From NCBI GenBank assembly GCA_027587225.1, contig JAPDDQ010000011.1, positions 106,217-170,216 of the forward strand: a stretch of 64,000 bases of DNA, written 5' to 3'. The notes under the pieces are model-generated. The model ran no database searches, had not been told where the DNA came from, and was given only the letters and a program-made list of their open reading frames with translations. Shown one piece after another: positions 40,696-49,312 of this stretch. Within the stretch, counting starts at the first letter, position 1; the number at the start of each line of letters is the position of its first letter. This stretch comes from Solirubrobacter taibaiensis. Its GTDB lineage: Bacteria > Actinomycetota > Thermoleophilia > Solirubrobacterales > Solirubrobacteraceae. A program made the translations under genes and the position numbers.

Positions 40696-41905
40696 GGTCG
40701 GGCTGCTGGGGCATGGCACCGTCGGTGCCGCGTTCGAGCAGCTGGTGAGCGAGCGCGCGGAGCAGATCGCGCACGTAACCGGCGTGCGGCCTGAGGTGAC
40801 CGGCGTGCTCACGCGCTCCCGCGGCGACTTCGACGAGATCCTGGCCGACAGCGACCTGATCGTCGAGCTGATCGGCGGCATCGAGCCCGCCCGCGACTAC
40901 GTGCTCAAGGCCATGCGCGCCGGCAAGCACGTCGTATCGGCGAACAAGCTGCTGCTGGCGAGCCACGGCGAGGAGCTGTGGAGCACGGCGCGCGAGCACA
41001 ACGTGCAGCTGCGCTTCGAGGGCGCCGTGGCGGGCGTCGTGCCGGTCATCCGCGTGCTGCAGGAGTCGCTGGCGGCCGCGCACGTGGACCGCATCCACGG
41101 CATCGTCAACGGCACCACGAACTTCATCCTCACCGAGATGGCGCGCGGCGGCACGCCGTACACCGCCGCGCTCGCCCGCGCGCAGGAGCTCGGGTACGCC
41201 GAGGCCGACCCCACCGACGACGTCACGGGCAAGGACGCCGCGGCCAAGATGGCGATCATCGCCCGGCTCGCGTTCTCCACGCCGGTCACGCTCGACCAGG
41301 TGATCTACGAGGGCATCGAGCACATCACCGGCGAGGACATGAACTACGCGCGGGACTTCGGGCTCGCGCTGAAGCTGATCGGCACCGCCGAGCGCGTCGA
41401 CGGCGGCATCAGCGTCCGCGTGCACCCGGCGTTCCTGTACCCGGGCCATCCGCTCGCGTCCGTCAACGGCTCGTTCAACGCCGTCACGATCGAATCGGAG
41501 TCGATCACCGAGATCACGCTGTCCGGCCCGGGCGCCGGCGGCCCGCAGACCGCGTCCGCCGTGCTCGGCGACCTCATCAGCGCGATGATCCCGCCTGCCT
41601 CCACGCCGGAGACGACGCAGTCGCTGCCGGTCGTGGACGACGTCAAGTCCGCCTTCTACCTGGCGATGGAGGTCGACGACGAGCCCGGCGTGCTGGCCCA
41701 GGTGGCCGAGGTGCTCGGCATGCAGGGCGCGTCGATCAAGTCCGTGGTCCAGCGCGGGCTCGGCGGCCAGGCGCGGCTCGTGATGGTCATCCACCCGCTG
41801 CTCGAGTCCCGCTTCTACGGCGCGGTGCAACTGCTGGCGCGGATGCCGTTCGTGCGCGAGATGCCACGGGCGATCCGCGTGCTCGACGAGGAGTTCAACG
41901 ACTGA
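40679..41905 (+). CDS. hom: Homoserine dehydrogenase (with ACT domain)
   Basis: 408 residues; reduces aspartate semialdehyde to homoserine. Rossmann motif VGLLGHGTVGAAF, VSANKLLLASHG, FEGAVAGVVPVIRVLQESL, the signature GIVNGTTNFILTEM, and EADPTDDVTGKDAAAKM with catalytic Asp/Lys. The C-terminal ACT domain (AFYLAMEVDDEPGVLAQVAEVL) points to threonine feedback. ATG 40679 lies inside the end of lysA (17-nt overlap), so it depends on upstream translation. Confidence 0.95.
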   Translation: MAETFKVGLLGHGTVGAAFEQLVSERAEQIAHVTGVRPEVTGVLTRSRGDFDEILADSDLIVELIGGIEPARDYVLKAMRAGKHVVSANKLLLASHGEELWSTAREHNVQLRFEGAVAGVVPVIRVLQESLAAAHVDRIHGIVNGTTNFILTEMARGGTPYTAALARAQELGYAEADPTDDVTGKDAAAKMAIIARLAFSTPVTLDQVIYEGIEHITGEDMNYARDFGLALKLIGTAERVDGGISVRVHPAFLYPGHPLASVNGSFNAVTIESESITEITLSGPGAGGPQTASAVLGDLISAMIPPASTPETTQSLPVVDDVKSAFYLAMEVDDEPGVLAQVAEVLGMQGASIKSVVQRGLGGQARLVMVIHPLLESRFYGAVQLLARMPFVREMPRAIRVLDEEFND

Positions 41906-42915
41906 TGGGCCTCATGACCCGTTATGCCGACCGGCTGCCGTTCGCCCCGGGCGACCCGGTCATCTCGCTGGAGGAGGGCTCGACGCCGCTCGTGCTCGCC
42001 GAGCGGCTGTCAGAGCGCGTGAAGGCCGAGGTGTGGCTGAAGGTCGAGGGCGCCAACCCCACCGGCTCCTTCAAGGACCGCGGCATGACGTGCGCGGTGA
42101 GCGACGCCGTGCGCAACGGGGCCGAGACCGTGATCTGCGCCTCCACCGGCAACACCGCAGCCTCGCTGGCGGCCTACGCCGCCCGCGCGGGCCTGCGCGG
42201 CGCCGTGATCGTGCCCGACGGCAAGATCGCCACCGGCAAGCTCGCCCAGGCCCTGATGCACGGCGCGCGCGTAATCGCGCTGCGCGGCAACTTCGACGAG
42301 GCGCTCAAGCTCGTGCGCGAGCTCACGCAGCGCCATCCGATCGCGCTCGTCAACAGCGTCAACCCGTTCCGGCTGGAAGGCCAGAAGACCGCGGCGTTCG
42401 AGCTGCTGGACTCGCTCGGCGACCTCGACGCGCTCTGCATCCCGGTCGGCAACGCCGGCAACGTCACGGCGTACTGGAAGGGCTTCAAGGAGATGGGCGC
42501 CGCGCCGCGGCTGTTCGGCTTCCAGGCCGAGGGCGCCGCGCCGCTCGTCCTCGGCAAGCCGGTCGAGAATCCGGAGACGGTCGCGAGCGCGATCCGGATC
42601 GGCAACCCCGCGCGCTGGGAGGAGGCCATGGAAGCGTTCACCGGCTCCCGCGGGCGCGTGGCCGCCGTCAGCGACGCGCAGATCCTGGACGCGTATCGCT
42701 TCCTCGCCGCAAATGAAGGCGTCTTCTGCGAGCCCGCTTCGGCCGCCTCGGTCGCCGGCTTGCTCACGCACGGCGCCGAGGACGCCGAGCGGATCGTGTG
42801 CGTGCTCACGGGCAACGGCCTGAAGGACCCGCAGACCGCGCTGTCGCAGTCGGGCTCGGTTGTGCCGTGTGAGCCTGAGATGGCCGCGGTGGAGAAGGCC
42901 GTACTCGGCGGATGA
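41905..42915 (+). CDS. thrC: Threonine synthase
   Basis: 336 residues, fold-type II PLP enzyme turning O-phosphohomoserine into threonine. PLP Lys in NPTGSFKDRGM, ASTGNTAASLAAYAARAG, PVGNAGNVTAYWKGF for phosphate binding, and a C-terminal LTGNGLKDP. The short single-domain form typical of actinobacteria. Its A overlaps the hom TGA (TGATG) and its end overlaps thrB by 4 nt. Confidence 0.95.
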   Translation: MGLMTRYADRLPFAPGDPVISLEEGSTPLVLAERLSERVKAEVWLKVEGANPTGSFKDRGMTCAVSDAVRNGAETVICASTGNTAASLAAYAARAGLRGAVIVPDGKIATGKLAQALMHGARVIALRGNFDEALKLVRELTQRHPIALVNSVNPFRLEGQKTAAFELLDSLGDLDALCIPVGNAGNVTAYWKGFKEMGAAPRLFGFQAEGAAPLVLGKPVENPETVASAIRIGNPARWEEAMEAFTGSRGRVAAVSDAQILDAYRFLAANEGVFCEPASAASVAGLLTHGAEDAERIVCVLTGNGLKDPQTALSQSGSVVPCEPEMAAVEKAVLGG

Positions 42916-43760
42916 ATCGGCGGCGGACGGTTCGCGTCCCCGCGTCCTCGGCCAACCTCGGGCCGGGGTTCGACGTGATGGGCGCCGCGCTCGACCTGCA
43001 TCTGGAGGTCGACGTGGTGGAGACGGGGCAGTTCGCCGTCCACACCGACCTGCGGATCGCCCGCGACAAGCGCAACCTGATCGTGCGCGGGTTCGCTGCC
43101 CTCGCCTCGCCGGACGAGTTCGAGTTCACGATCCGGTCCGACATCCCGCTCTCCGGCGGGCTTGGAACGAGTGCGGCTGCCATCGTCGCCGGCCTGGTGG
43201 CCGCGGACTCGATCTTCGAGCTCGGCGCCGACGTGCTGGGTGAGGCGACGAAGATCGAAGGCCACCCGGACAACGTGGCCGCCGCGATCCTCGGCGGCTT
43301 CGTGCTGTGCGTCGACGGCCACGCCGAGCGCTTCGAGCCGCCGCCCGGCCTCGAATGCCTGCTCGTGGTGCCTTCCGCCGCCGTGCGCACGCAGAAGGCC
43401 CGCGAAGCGCTCCCGTCCCGGATTCCCATGGCCGACGCCGTGTTCAACATCGCGCACGCCTCGATGCTCGTGCTCGGCCTCGCCCGCGGTGACCTCGGGC
43501 TCGTCGCCCGCGGCCTCGGTGACCGGCTCCATCAGCCACGCCGCGCGCACCTGTACCCGAAGTCGTGGGAGCTCGTCCAGGCCGCGAAGGGGCTCGGCGC
43601 ACTCGGCGCCACGATCTCCGGCGCCGGCCCGACCGTGCTCGTGTGGTGCGACATGGAGAGCACCGGCGTGGTCGCCGAGCGCCTGCACGAACGCGCCGAA
43701 GGCTGGGCTCAGGTGCTGCGGGTGCCGTTCACGCCAGCAGGGGCTGTCGCGCGCTTCTGA
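42912..43760 (+). CDS. thrB: Homoserine kinase
   Basis: 282 residues, GHMP kinase that makes O-phosphohomoserine for ThrC. N-terminal VRVPASSANLGPGFDVMG, ATP-binding PLSGGLGTSAAAIVAG, EGHPDNVAAAILGGF and C-terminal ATISGAGPTVLVW. ATGA overlap with thrC. The last 32 nt overlap the convergent MEDS/ATPase gene. Confidence 0.95.
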   Translation: MNRRRTVRVPASSANLGPGFDVMGAALDLHLEVDVVETGQFAVHTDLRIARDKRNLIVRGFAALASPDEFEFTIRSDIPLSGGLGTSAAAIVAGLVAADSIFELGADVLGEATKIEGHPDNVAAAILGGFVLCVDGHAERFEPPPGLECLLVVPSAAVRTQKAREALPSRIPMADAVFNIAHASMLVLGLARGDLGLVARGLGDRLHQPRRAHLYPKSWELVQAAKGLGALGATISGAGPTVLVWCDMESTGVVAERLHERAEGWAQVLRVPFTPAGAVARF

Positions 43761-44574
43761 CGCGGACAGCGCCGGGGCGGATCTGCACGAGCTGGCAGAC
43801 CGCGTTGGCGATCCACAGCCCGCGGCCGCCGAAGGCATCGACGTCCGGGCGCGTCCGGCCCGCAAGCGGGTCGCGGATGATGCCCTGGTCGCGCACGTCG
43901 CAGACGAGCGTCTCGTCCTCGCGCCACAGGCGCACGATCCCGCGGCCGCCGCCGTGCATGACGCTGTTGATCGCGACCTCGTCGACGGCGAGCACGAAGT
44001 CGGGGTCGCCGCCCGCGTCGCGCACGAGCTGGCGCACCTCGGACAGCGTCTCGATCTCGAAGCCGAGCACACGGGCGCCGGAGGGCGGGGGAGGCAGCGG
44101 CGCGAGCGGGAGCGGGTCGGACCGGAAGTGCGGGCTCGGCGCGCCGTCCACGACCGGGTGGCTGCAGCACATCTCGTGCAGCACGCGTTCGTCCAGCGCC
44201 TCCGCATCGTGCGGGCACAGCAGCGTGAAGTCCTCGACGAACGCGATGTTCATCAGCGACTCGTGCAGCTGGCACTCGACGAGCTCGGCGCCGCGACGGC
44301 CGGCCCAGACCGGCTCGCCGACGCCGCGCACGGGCCCGGAGTGCTTCTCCACGAACTCACGCCAGAAGGGGATGATGCGCGCCGGGTTGTGGTCGATCTC
44401 CACGAGCTCCACCGGGGCATCGCCGAGCGCGTCGCGCAGCGGGGCGAGCGTCTCGAGGCGCGCGGCCACCCGCACCGGTTCCCCCCGTTGCAGACCTTCA
44501 TGGATGTACGGGAGCACGCCGTCGAGCAGCCCGTCGGTGCCGACGTACCGCAGCGCCTGGTGCGTGAATGCCAC
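43729..44574 (-). CDS. MEDS-domain plus anti-sigma-type HATPase protein
   Basis: 281 residues. N-terminal MEDS sensory domain (about 1-150; FTHQALRYVGTDGLLDGVLPYI, LVEIDHNPARIIPFWREF, ALLCPHDAEAL-like FTLLCPHDAEALD), a Pro-rich linker, then an RsbW-like ATPase (VLAVDEVAINSVMHGGGRG, VRDQGIIRDPLAG, GGRGLWIANAVCQLV). MEDS domains occur in methanogen and methylotroph sensors. Probably a switch kinase that phosphorylates an anti-anti-sigma factor, though none is adjacent. It follows the receiver gene by 3 nt, suggesting joint function. Confidence 0.85.
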   Translation of the reverse strand: MAFTHQALRYVGTDGLLDGVLPYIHEGLQRGEPVRVAARLETLAPLRDALGDAPVELVEIDHNPARIIPFWREFVEKHSGPVRGVGEPVWAGRRGAELVECQLHESLMNIAFVEDFTLLCPHDAEALDERVLHEMCCSHPVVDGAPSPHFRSDPLPLAPLPPPPSGARVLGFEIETLSEVRQLVRDAGGDPDFVLAVDEVAINSVMHGGGRGIVRLWREDETLVCDVRDQGIIRDPLAGRTRPDVDAFGGRGLWIANAVCQLVQIRPGAVRVRSARQPLLA

Positions 44575-44577
44575 TGC

Positions 44578-44937
44578 CTACTGGACGACGGCGCGGATGG
44601 CGGCGACGAGCGGCGCATCGTCGTCGCTCTTCTCGAGGTAGGCGTCGGCCCCATCGCCGAGCGCGCCCTCCTGCATGAGCCGCACGTAACCCGAGTAGAC
44701 GATCACCTTCACTTCGGGCGCCACGGTGCGGATCTCGTTCAAGAGCGTGTTGTCGCCCGGCTTGCCGAGCGTGTCCAGGAGCACGACATCCGCCCTGGCC
44801 TGCGGCAGCGCGTCGAGCGCGCCCTGGGCCGTATGCGCCTGCCCGGCGTGCTCGAGATCCTCGTGCTCGGAGAGCCAGAACGCCACCAGGCGCGTGAACG
44901 CCTCCGAGTCGTCGCAGTGGAACACCCTGATCCCCAT
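44578..44937 (-). CDS. Single-domain response regulator
   Basis: 119 residues, CheY-like receiver alone. FHCDDSEAFTRLVAFWL at the acidic pocket, phospho-Asp in VVLLDTLGKPGD, Ser/Thr switch in VIVYSGYVR and Lys in AYLEKSDDD. Lies between a ParA ATPase (9-nt gap) and the MEDS/ATPase gene (3-nt gap) in one operon; it may pass a phosphoryl signal between them. Confidence 0.88.
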   Translation of the reverse strand: MGIRVFHCDDSEAFTRLVAFWLSEHEDLEHAGQAHTAQGALDALPQARADVVLLDTLGKPGDNTLLNEIRTVAPEVKVIVYSGYVRLMQEGALGDGADAYLEKSDDDAPLVAAIRAVVQ

Positions 44938-44946
44938 GCCGACGCG

Positions 44947-45705
44947 TCAGTGTAGGGGTTGTTCGCGCCCGATACGAGACAACACCTCGTCGGCCAGCGC
45001 GAGATAGTCCGCCCCGAGGTCGGGCCGGTACTCCAAGATCGAGAGCGCCTTCTCCGCGGACTCCGCGTAGGCGATCGAAGAACGGATCACCGACGTGAAC
45101 ACCTTCTCGCCGAAGACCTCCTGCAACTGGGTGTACGCGTCGCGCGAATGCTTGGTGCGCATGTCCGCGATGTTGAGCAGCACGCCGACGAGCTCGAGGT
45201 CGTCGTTGTAGTACTCGCGGACCTGCTCGATCAGCTCCACGGCGCCGTTGACGCCCTGCAGCGCGAAGTACTGGGCCTCGGAGGAGATGAGCGCGTAGTC
45301 GGAGGCGACGAGGCCGTTGATCGTCAGCAGCCCGAGCGCGGGCGGGCAGTCGATCAGGATCACGTCGTAGGCCTTGCGCAGGTCCTTCAGCGCCTTCTTG
45401 AGCACGACCTCGCGGCCCATCTTCCCCGACAGCGCGCGTTCCACCTCGGCGAGGTTCAGCGAGGACGGCATCACGCCGTCGTGCACCGCGTCCTTGGCCT
45501 TCGCGTCACCCGCGATCACGTCCGCGACGGTCGGGGTCGCGTCCCGCGGGACGTCGAAGTAGTCCGAGAGGTTCCCCTGCGGATCGAGGTCGATCGTCAG
45601 CACCTTCAACCCGGCCTGCCGGAACACGTCGGCCAGGGTGCGGACGGTCGTCGTCTTGCCGGTCCCGCCCTTGAGGGACAGGACCGCGATGGTGTCGGCA
45701 GCCAT
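44947..45705 (-). CDS. ParA/Soj-family ATPase
   Basis: 252 residues. Deviant Walker A KGGTGKTTTVRTL with signature Lys, DLDPQGNLSDYF, switch II VILIDCPPALGLLTINGLVAS, and YNDDLELVGVLLNIADMRTKHSRD. No ParB gene or centromere-like repeat follows, so this is an orphan ParA placed with signalling genes; it may position a protein cluster instead of DNA. TAGGGT 9 nt before the ATG. Downstream of the FHA gene on the same strand. Confidence 0.9.
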   Translation of the reverse strand: MAADTIAVLSLKGGTGKTTTVRTLADVFRQAGLKVLTIDLDPQGNLSDYFDVPRDATPTVADVIAGDAKAKDAVHDGVMPSSLNLAEVERALSGKMGREVVLKKALKDLRKAYDVILIDCPPALGLLTINGLVASDYALISSEAQYFALQGVNGAVELIEQVREYYNDDLELVGVLLNIADMRTKHSRDAYTQLQEVFGEKVFTSVIRSSIAYAESAEKALSILEYRPDLGADYLALADEVLSRIGREQPLH

Positions 45706-45714
45706 TCCGCCGAC

Positions 45715-45720
45715 ACCCTA
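45715..45720 (-). promoter_or_regulatory. -10 box of the ParA gene
   Basis: TAGGGT, 9 nt before ATG 45705. Confidence 0.6.
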
Positions 45721-45729
45721 CAAGGGTGC

Positions 45730-46242
45730 TTATTCGCTCAGGGCAGCCGGTTCGGCGGTATTTGCGACCTTCGTGGTGTCCATGAAGTACACCGTGTGAC
45801 GGCCGATCGCGATCGTGTCGCCGTCAGTGAGCGGACTCCACTCCACGCGCCGGCCGTTGACCTGGATGCCGTTGAGCGAGCGGTCGTCGAGCACGCGCAC
45901 GCCGCCCTCCTCGCAGGCGATCAGGGCGTGGCGGCGTGACACCGTCGCGTCGTCGAAGCGGATGTCGGCGGCCAGCGACCGGCCGATCCGCGTCCACTCC
46001 CGGCTGACGGCCACCACCTTCACGGCCCCGTCCTGCTCGAACGCGACGTAGCGCCCGGGGGCACCGAGACTGCCGCGAGCCTCCTGCAGCCAGGTGGGCG
46101 GTTCTGGACGTTGCGTGACGAACCGCTCTGTGGGCGGGCCGAAACCCGCGAGGGTCCCGGAGCTCAAGGCGTCGTCGTCGATTCGTGGGTCCTGCAAAAC
46201 AGCTTCCTCCCTAGAGTCGACCCACTCTCCGCCACGAAGCAT
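45730..46242 (-). CDS. FHA-domain protein
   Basis: 170 residues from MLRGGEWVDSREEAV. Disordered N-terminal half (Pro/Glu-rich, RFVTQRPEPPTWLQEARG), then an FHA domain with RIGRSLAADIRFDD, SRRHALI and DRSLNGIQVNGRRVEWSP. Binds phosphothreonine. It precedes the ParA gene by 24 nt. Start uncertain: in-frame upstream starts exist to 46329, but they overlap the divergent zinc-ribbon gene. Confidence 0.8.
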   Translation of the reverse strand: MLRGGEWVDSREEAVLQDPRIDDDALSSGTLAGFGPPTERFVTQRPEPPTWLQEARGSLGAPGRYVAFEQDGAVKVVAVSREWTRIGRSLAADIRFDDATVSRRHALIACEEGGVRVLDDRSLNGIQVNGRRVEWSPLTDGDTIAIGRHTVYFMDTTKVANTAEPAALSE

Positions 46243-46292
46243 AACCCGTTGCACGATGCAGGACTCAGGGCGTGGCGGGTGAATGCCGGGCC

Positions 46293-46556
46293 ATGCCCCA
46301 TCTAGCGGTTCTGAAGAATTTCGGGCCACCAGAGCTCTCGTTCGTGCGCGCGTCGATGCGGGCGCTGACGACGGGCCGCAGCGGCTGCGAGCACTGCCAC
46401 CGGACCCCGCTGCTGGGTGAGACCGTCTACATGTACGGCGAGCGCATGGTGTGCGAGCTCTGCCGCCCCCTGCGACGGGGCGAGGCGCCCGCTCGCGAGG
46501 AGATCGTGCACTCGATCGAGCGCGACCACACCGTACGGCGTCGCTTCGCCGCCTAA
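46293..46556 (+). CDS. Small zinc-ribbon protein
   Basis: 87 residues. A CEHCHRTPLLGETVYMY and CELCRP pair gives a four-Cys zinc ribbon; the tail EEIVHSIERDHTVRRRFAA is helical and basic. Unknown function. Start could be ATG 46293 (MPHLAVLKNFG) or the inner Met before RALTTGRSG. The TAA stop at 46554 opens the next gene's TAATAT box. Confidence 0.75.
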   Translation: MPHLAVLKNFGPPELSFVRASMRALTTGRSGCEHCHRTPLLGETVYMYGERMVCELCRPLRRGEAPAREEIVHSIERDHTVRRRFAA

Positions 46557-46559
46557 TAT
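46554..46559 (+). promoter_or_regulatory. -10 box of the SRPBCC gene
   Basis: TAATAT, 9 nt before ATG 46569; its TAA is the zinc-ribbon gene stop. Confidence 0.65.
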
Positions 46560-46568
46560 TCCCTGGTG

Positions 46569-47063
46569 ATGGACCCCATCACCGCCCACGTCGTCATCGA
46601 CCGTCCGCGCGAGGAAGTCTTCGAATACCTCGCCGACATCGCCAACCACCCCGAGTTCTCCGACCACTACATGTCGCAGTGGCGCCTGACTCGGGTCGAT
46701 TCCTACGGCCGTGGGGCCGGCGCGCGCTTCAAGCTGGACGCGCCGCTGGACCGCTTCTCGTGGGGTGACATGACGTTCATCGAGGTCTCCTCGCCGCACA
46801 AGATCGTGGCTGCCGGACGCGGTGGAAAGTTCAACCGCAACAAGACCTGGACCACGTGGACGCTCTCGCCCGCGGGCAACGCCACCCGCGTCGAGGTCAC
46901 GACCGAGTCCGCGTCCGCGCTGCCGACCGACAAGTTCATCGAGGCCGTCACGGTCCGCCGGGGCTGGTACAAGCGCAAGCTGGGCAAGGCGCTCAGCCGC
47001 ATGCAGTCGATCCTCGAAGAGGACACGGACCGCGGGGCGCGCGCCACCGTCGGCGGGTTGTAA
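46569..47063 (+). CDS. SRPBCC (polyketide cyclase/START-like) protein
   Basis: 164 residues: ITAHVVIDRPREEVFEYLADIANHPEFSDHY is the N-terminal strand-helix of the SRPBCC fold, then WGDMTFIEVSSPHKIVAAG and a C-terminal amphipathic helix YKRKLGKALSRMQSILEED. Binds a hydrophobic ligand of unknown type. ATG 46569 (9 nt after TAATAT) is preferred to GTG 46566. Confidence 0.85.
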   Translation: MDPITAHVVIDRPREEVFEYLADIANHPEFSDHYMSQWRLTRVDSYGRGAGARFKLDAPLDRFSWGDMTFIEVSSPHKIVAAGRGGKFNRNKTWTTWTLSPAGNATRVEVTTESASALPTDKFIEAVTVRRGWYKRKLGKALSRMQSILEEDTDRGARATVGGL

Positions 47064-47066
47064 GGT
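47061..47066 (+). promoter_or_regulatory. -10 box of the DUF4352-like lipoprotein gene
   Basis: TAAGGT, 9 nt before GTG 47076; its TAA is the SRPBCC stop. Confidence 0.65.
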
Positions 47067-47075
47067 CCAGCGCCC

Positions 47076-47621
47076 GTGATGTCCCGTCTTCTGACCTTCG
47101 CCGTGCTGGCGGCCGCTCTGGTGTTCGCCGGCTGTGGCGACAAGCACGAATACAACCTCGCCGCCGAGACCGAGGGCGAGTACGTCGACGTCGGCAACCT
47201 CGTCTACCAGGTGCAGATGTCCCGGTTCCTGAACGTCGGGGACCGCGAGGACGTCGAGTACCTCGAGGGCCTCCCGGCCGGTGAGCCACCGCTCACGGCC
47301 GACGAGACGTGGTTCGGCGTCTGGATGCGCGTCAAGAACTACACGAACGAGACGCTCCCGACGGCTGAGAACTTCGTCGTCGTGGACACGCAGGGGGCAC
47401 GGTTCGAGCCGGTCGAGCTCGACAACGTGTTCGCCTACCGCCCGTTCAACCTCGGCGCCGACCAGGTCTATCCGCTGCCGGACACGGCGGCCTCGAGCGG
47501 TCCCATCCAGGGCTCGCTGATCCTCTTCCGGCTCACGAACGACTCGCTGCAGAACCGGCCCCTCAAGCTCGAGATCGAGCAAGAGGGCTTCGAAACTGCC
47601 GAGATCGACCTCGACCTCTAG
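47076..47621 (+). CDS. Secreted lipoprotein, DUF4352-like
   Basis: 181 residues. Signal LLTFAVLAAALVFAGC with a clear lipobox, then one immunoglobulin-like domain (EGEYVDVGNLVYQVQMSRFLN, WFGVWMRVKNYTNETLPTAENF, GARFEPVELDN) resembling DUF4352/telomeric repeat-like extracellular domains. GTG 47076 or ATG 47079; TAAGGT ends 9 nt before the former. Stop shared as CTAG with the PBP gene. Confidence 0.82.
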   Translation: MMSRLLTFAVLAAALVFAGCGDKHEYNLAAETEGEYVDVGNLVYQVQMSRFLNVGDREDVEYLEGLPAGEPPLTADETWFGVWMRVKNYTNETLPTAENFVVVDTQGARFEPVELDNVFAYRPFNLGADQVYPLPDTAASSGPIQGSLILFRLTNDSLQNRPLKLEIEQEGFETAEIDLDL

Positions 47622-49303
47622 AAGGCCGCGTCGAGCACGACGCGTGCGGCGGGGGCGGCGGTGTCGCCCCCGGTTCCCTGGGCCACGAACAGCACCCCGA
47701 CCGCGATCTCCGGGTCGGTGTAGGGCGCGAAGGCCACGAACCACGCGTTCGTGTCGGTCGTGTCGTCCTCGACCGGGGCGGCGTTGGGGTCACCGCCCTC
47801 CGGCGGCGGCTCCTCCTTGACGGTCGTACGCAGCTCCGCGGTGCCGGTCTTGCCGGACACCTTCACGTCCGGGAGCGCGGCCGCGCCGCCGGTGCCGTCG
47901 GTCACGACGCTGCGCATGTAGCTCTTGACCGTGCTGGCGACGCCCTTGCTGATCACCCGCGTGCCCTGGGTGTCGTCGCCGCGCAGCAGCGTCGGCTTGG
48001 GCTTGACGCCGCCCGCCGCGATCGTGGCGCCCACGAGCGCCATCTCCAGCGGGGTCGCGAGCACCTTGCCCTGGCCGATCGCGGACGAGCCGACCGCGAG
48101 GTCGTCGCCGATCTCGTTCGGGAGCGGGATCGTGGAGCGCGCCGCCCCGGACAGGCCCGGATCCTGGTTGAAGCCGAACGCCTCGGCCGTCTCGACGAGC
48201 TTCTGCGCGCCGAGCTTCGCGCCCAGCGGCGCGAACACGCTGTTGCAGGAGTGCGCGAACGAGTTGCGCAGCGTGCCGCCGCAGTACTCGCCGTTGGCGT
48301 TCTGGATGTCGACGCCCTCGATCGTGGCGCGGTCGGTCACCTCATAGCTCGAGTTGCGCTTGACCGCCTTGTTCTGCAGCGCGCCGGCGAGCGTGATGAT
48401 CTTGAACACGCTGCCCGGCGGCTGGGGCGCGGACTGCGCGATCCCGGCCAGCGCGAGCACCTCGCCGGTCTTGGGCGCGATGGCCGCGATCCCGCCGTAG
48501 CGGCCGGCGAGCGCCTCGATCGCGGCGCGCTGGAGCTTGGGATCGATCGAGGACTTCACGTCGGCGCCGCGCAGCGCGGGCTTGCGGGCGAGGACGCGGC
48601 CGCCGGCGTAGAGCACGCCGCCGGGCGTGCCGGAGAGGCGCTCGTCGAACTGGCGCTCCAGCCCGGTCAGCCCGACCTGCGAGTCGGCGGGGACGCCGCG
48701 CTTGGCCAACTCCGGCAGCCGCTCTTCGGGCGCCGGGCCGACCCGGCCCGCGATCTCGGAGGCCAGCGGTCCGAGATCCGACAGTCGGTCCGGGCCTTCG
48801 GCGATCGCCTGGCCGTCGCGGGCGAGGATCGAGGCCCGCTCCGGCAGCGACGTCTCGCGCTTGAGCTTCTCGCCGTCGTGCAGGCCGGGGTAGACGAGCT
48901 CGGACGACCAGTCCACGCCGGGGTCCTGGCCCTCGCGTTCACCGGTCGGGAGCACGAGGACGCCCCGCAGCGGGCCGAAGATGCGCGTGTCGAGCGTGAT
49001 CGGGACGCCGTCCTGTTGCACGGCGCCCGCCCGGACGCGGGTGAGCGTGAGCGTGTCCGCCGCCTGCTGGTACGTGCGCTGCAGGCGCTCGAAGGTCGTG
49101 CGGCGGCGCGCCGAGTCCGAGAGCAGTGCGTACATGGCCCGGTGGTCGCCGCGTTCCCACGCCTGCGTGAAGGCCGCCACCGTGCGCTTCTCGGGCGGCT
49201 CGTAGCGCGCGCCGACCATCACCCCGCCGATGAGCGCGAGCGCGGCGGAAACGGCGAGCGGGGCGAAGCGCTTCGGGCTGGCGATGACGTGACGGCGAGC
49301 CAT
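47618..49303 (-). CDS. Penicillin-binding protein (class B-like transpeptidase with NTF2-like domain)
   Basis: 561 residues. One N-terminal transmembrane helix (FAPLAVSAALALIGGVMVG), an NTF2-like MecA_N domain (about 40-150; VAAFTQAWERGDHRAMYALLS), a dimer domain, and the transpeptidase with SVFK in PPGSVFKIITLAG, SCN in AHSCNSVFAPLG and KTGT in VSGKTGTAEL. Crosslinks peptidoglycan; the MecA_N domain relates it to PbpA/PBP2a-like proteins that can tolerate beta-lactams, but resistance is not implied. Starts 42 bp from the divergent MarP gene, each with its own TANNNT box. Confidence 0.92.
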   Translation of the reverse strand: MARRHVIASPKRFAPLAVSAALALIGGVMVGARYEPPEKRTVAAFTQAWERGDHRAMYALLSDSARRRTTFERLQRTYQQAADTLTLTRVRAGAVQQDGVPITLDTRIFGPLRGVLVLPTGEREGQDPGVDWSSELVYPGLHDGEKLKRETSLPERASILARDGQAIAEGPDRLSDLGPLASEIAGRVGPAPEERLPELAKRGVPADSQVGLTGLERQFDERLSGTPGGVLYAGGRVLARKPALRGADVKSSIDPKLQRAAIEALAGRYGGIAAIAPKTGEVLALAGIAQSAPQPPGSVFKIITLAGALQNKAVKRNSSYEVTDRATIEGVDIQNANGEYCGGTLRNSFAHSCNSVFAPLGAKLGAQKLVETAEAFGFNQDPGLSGAARSTIPLPNEIGDDLAVGSSAIGQGKVLATPLEMALVGATIAAGGVKPKPTLLRGDDTQGTRVISKGVASTVKSYMRSVVTDGTGGAAALPDVKVSGKTGTAELRTTVKEEPPPEGGDPNAAPVEDDTTDTNAWFVAFAPYTDPEIAVGVLFVAQGTGGDTAAPAARVVLDAAF

Positions 49304-49312
49304 CCGGACTGG

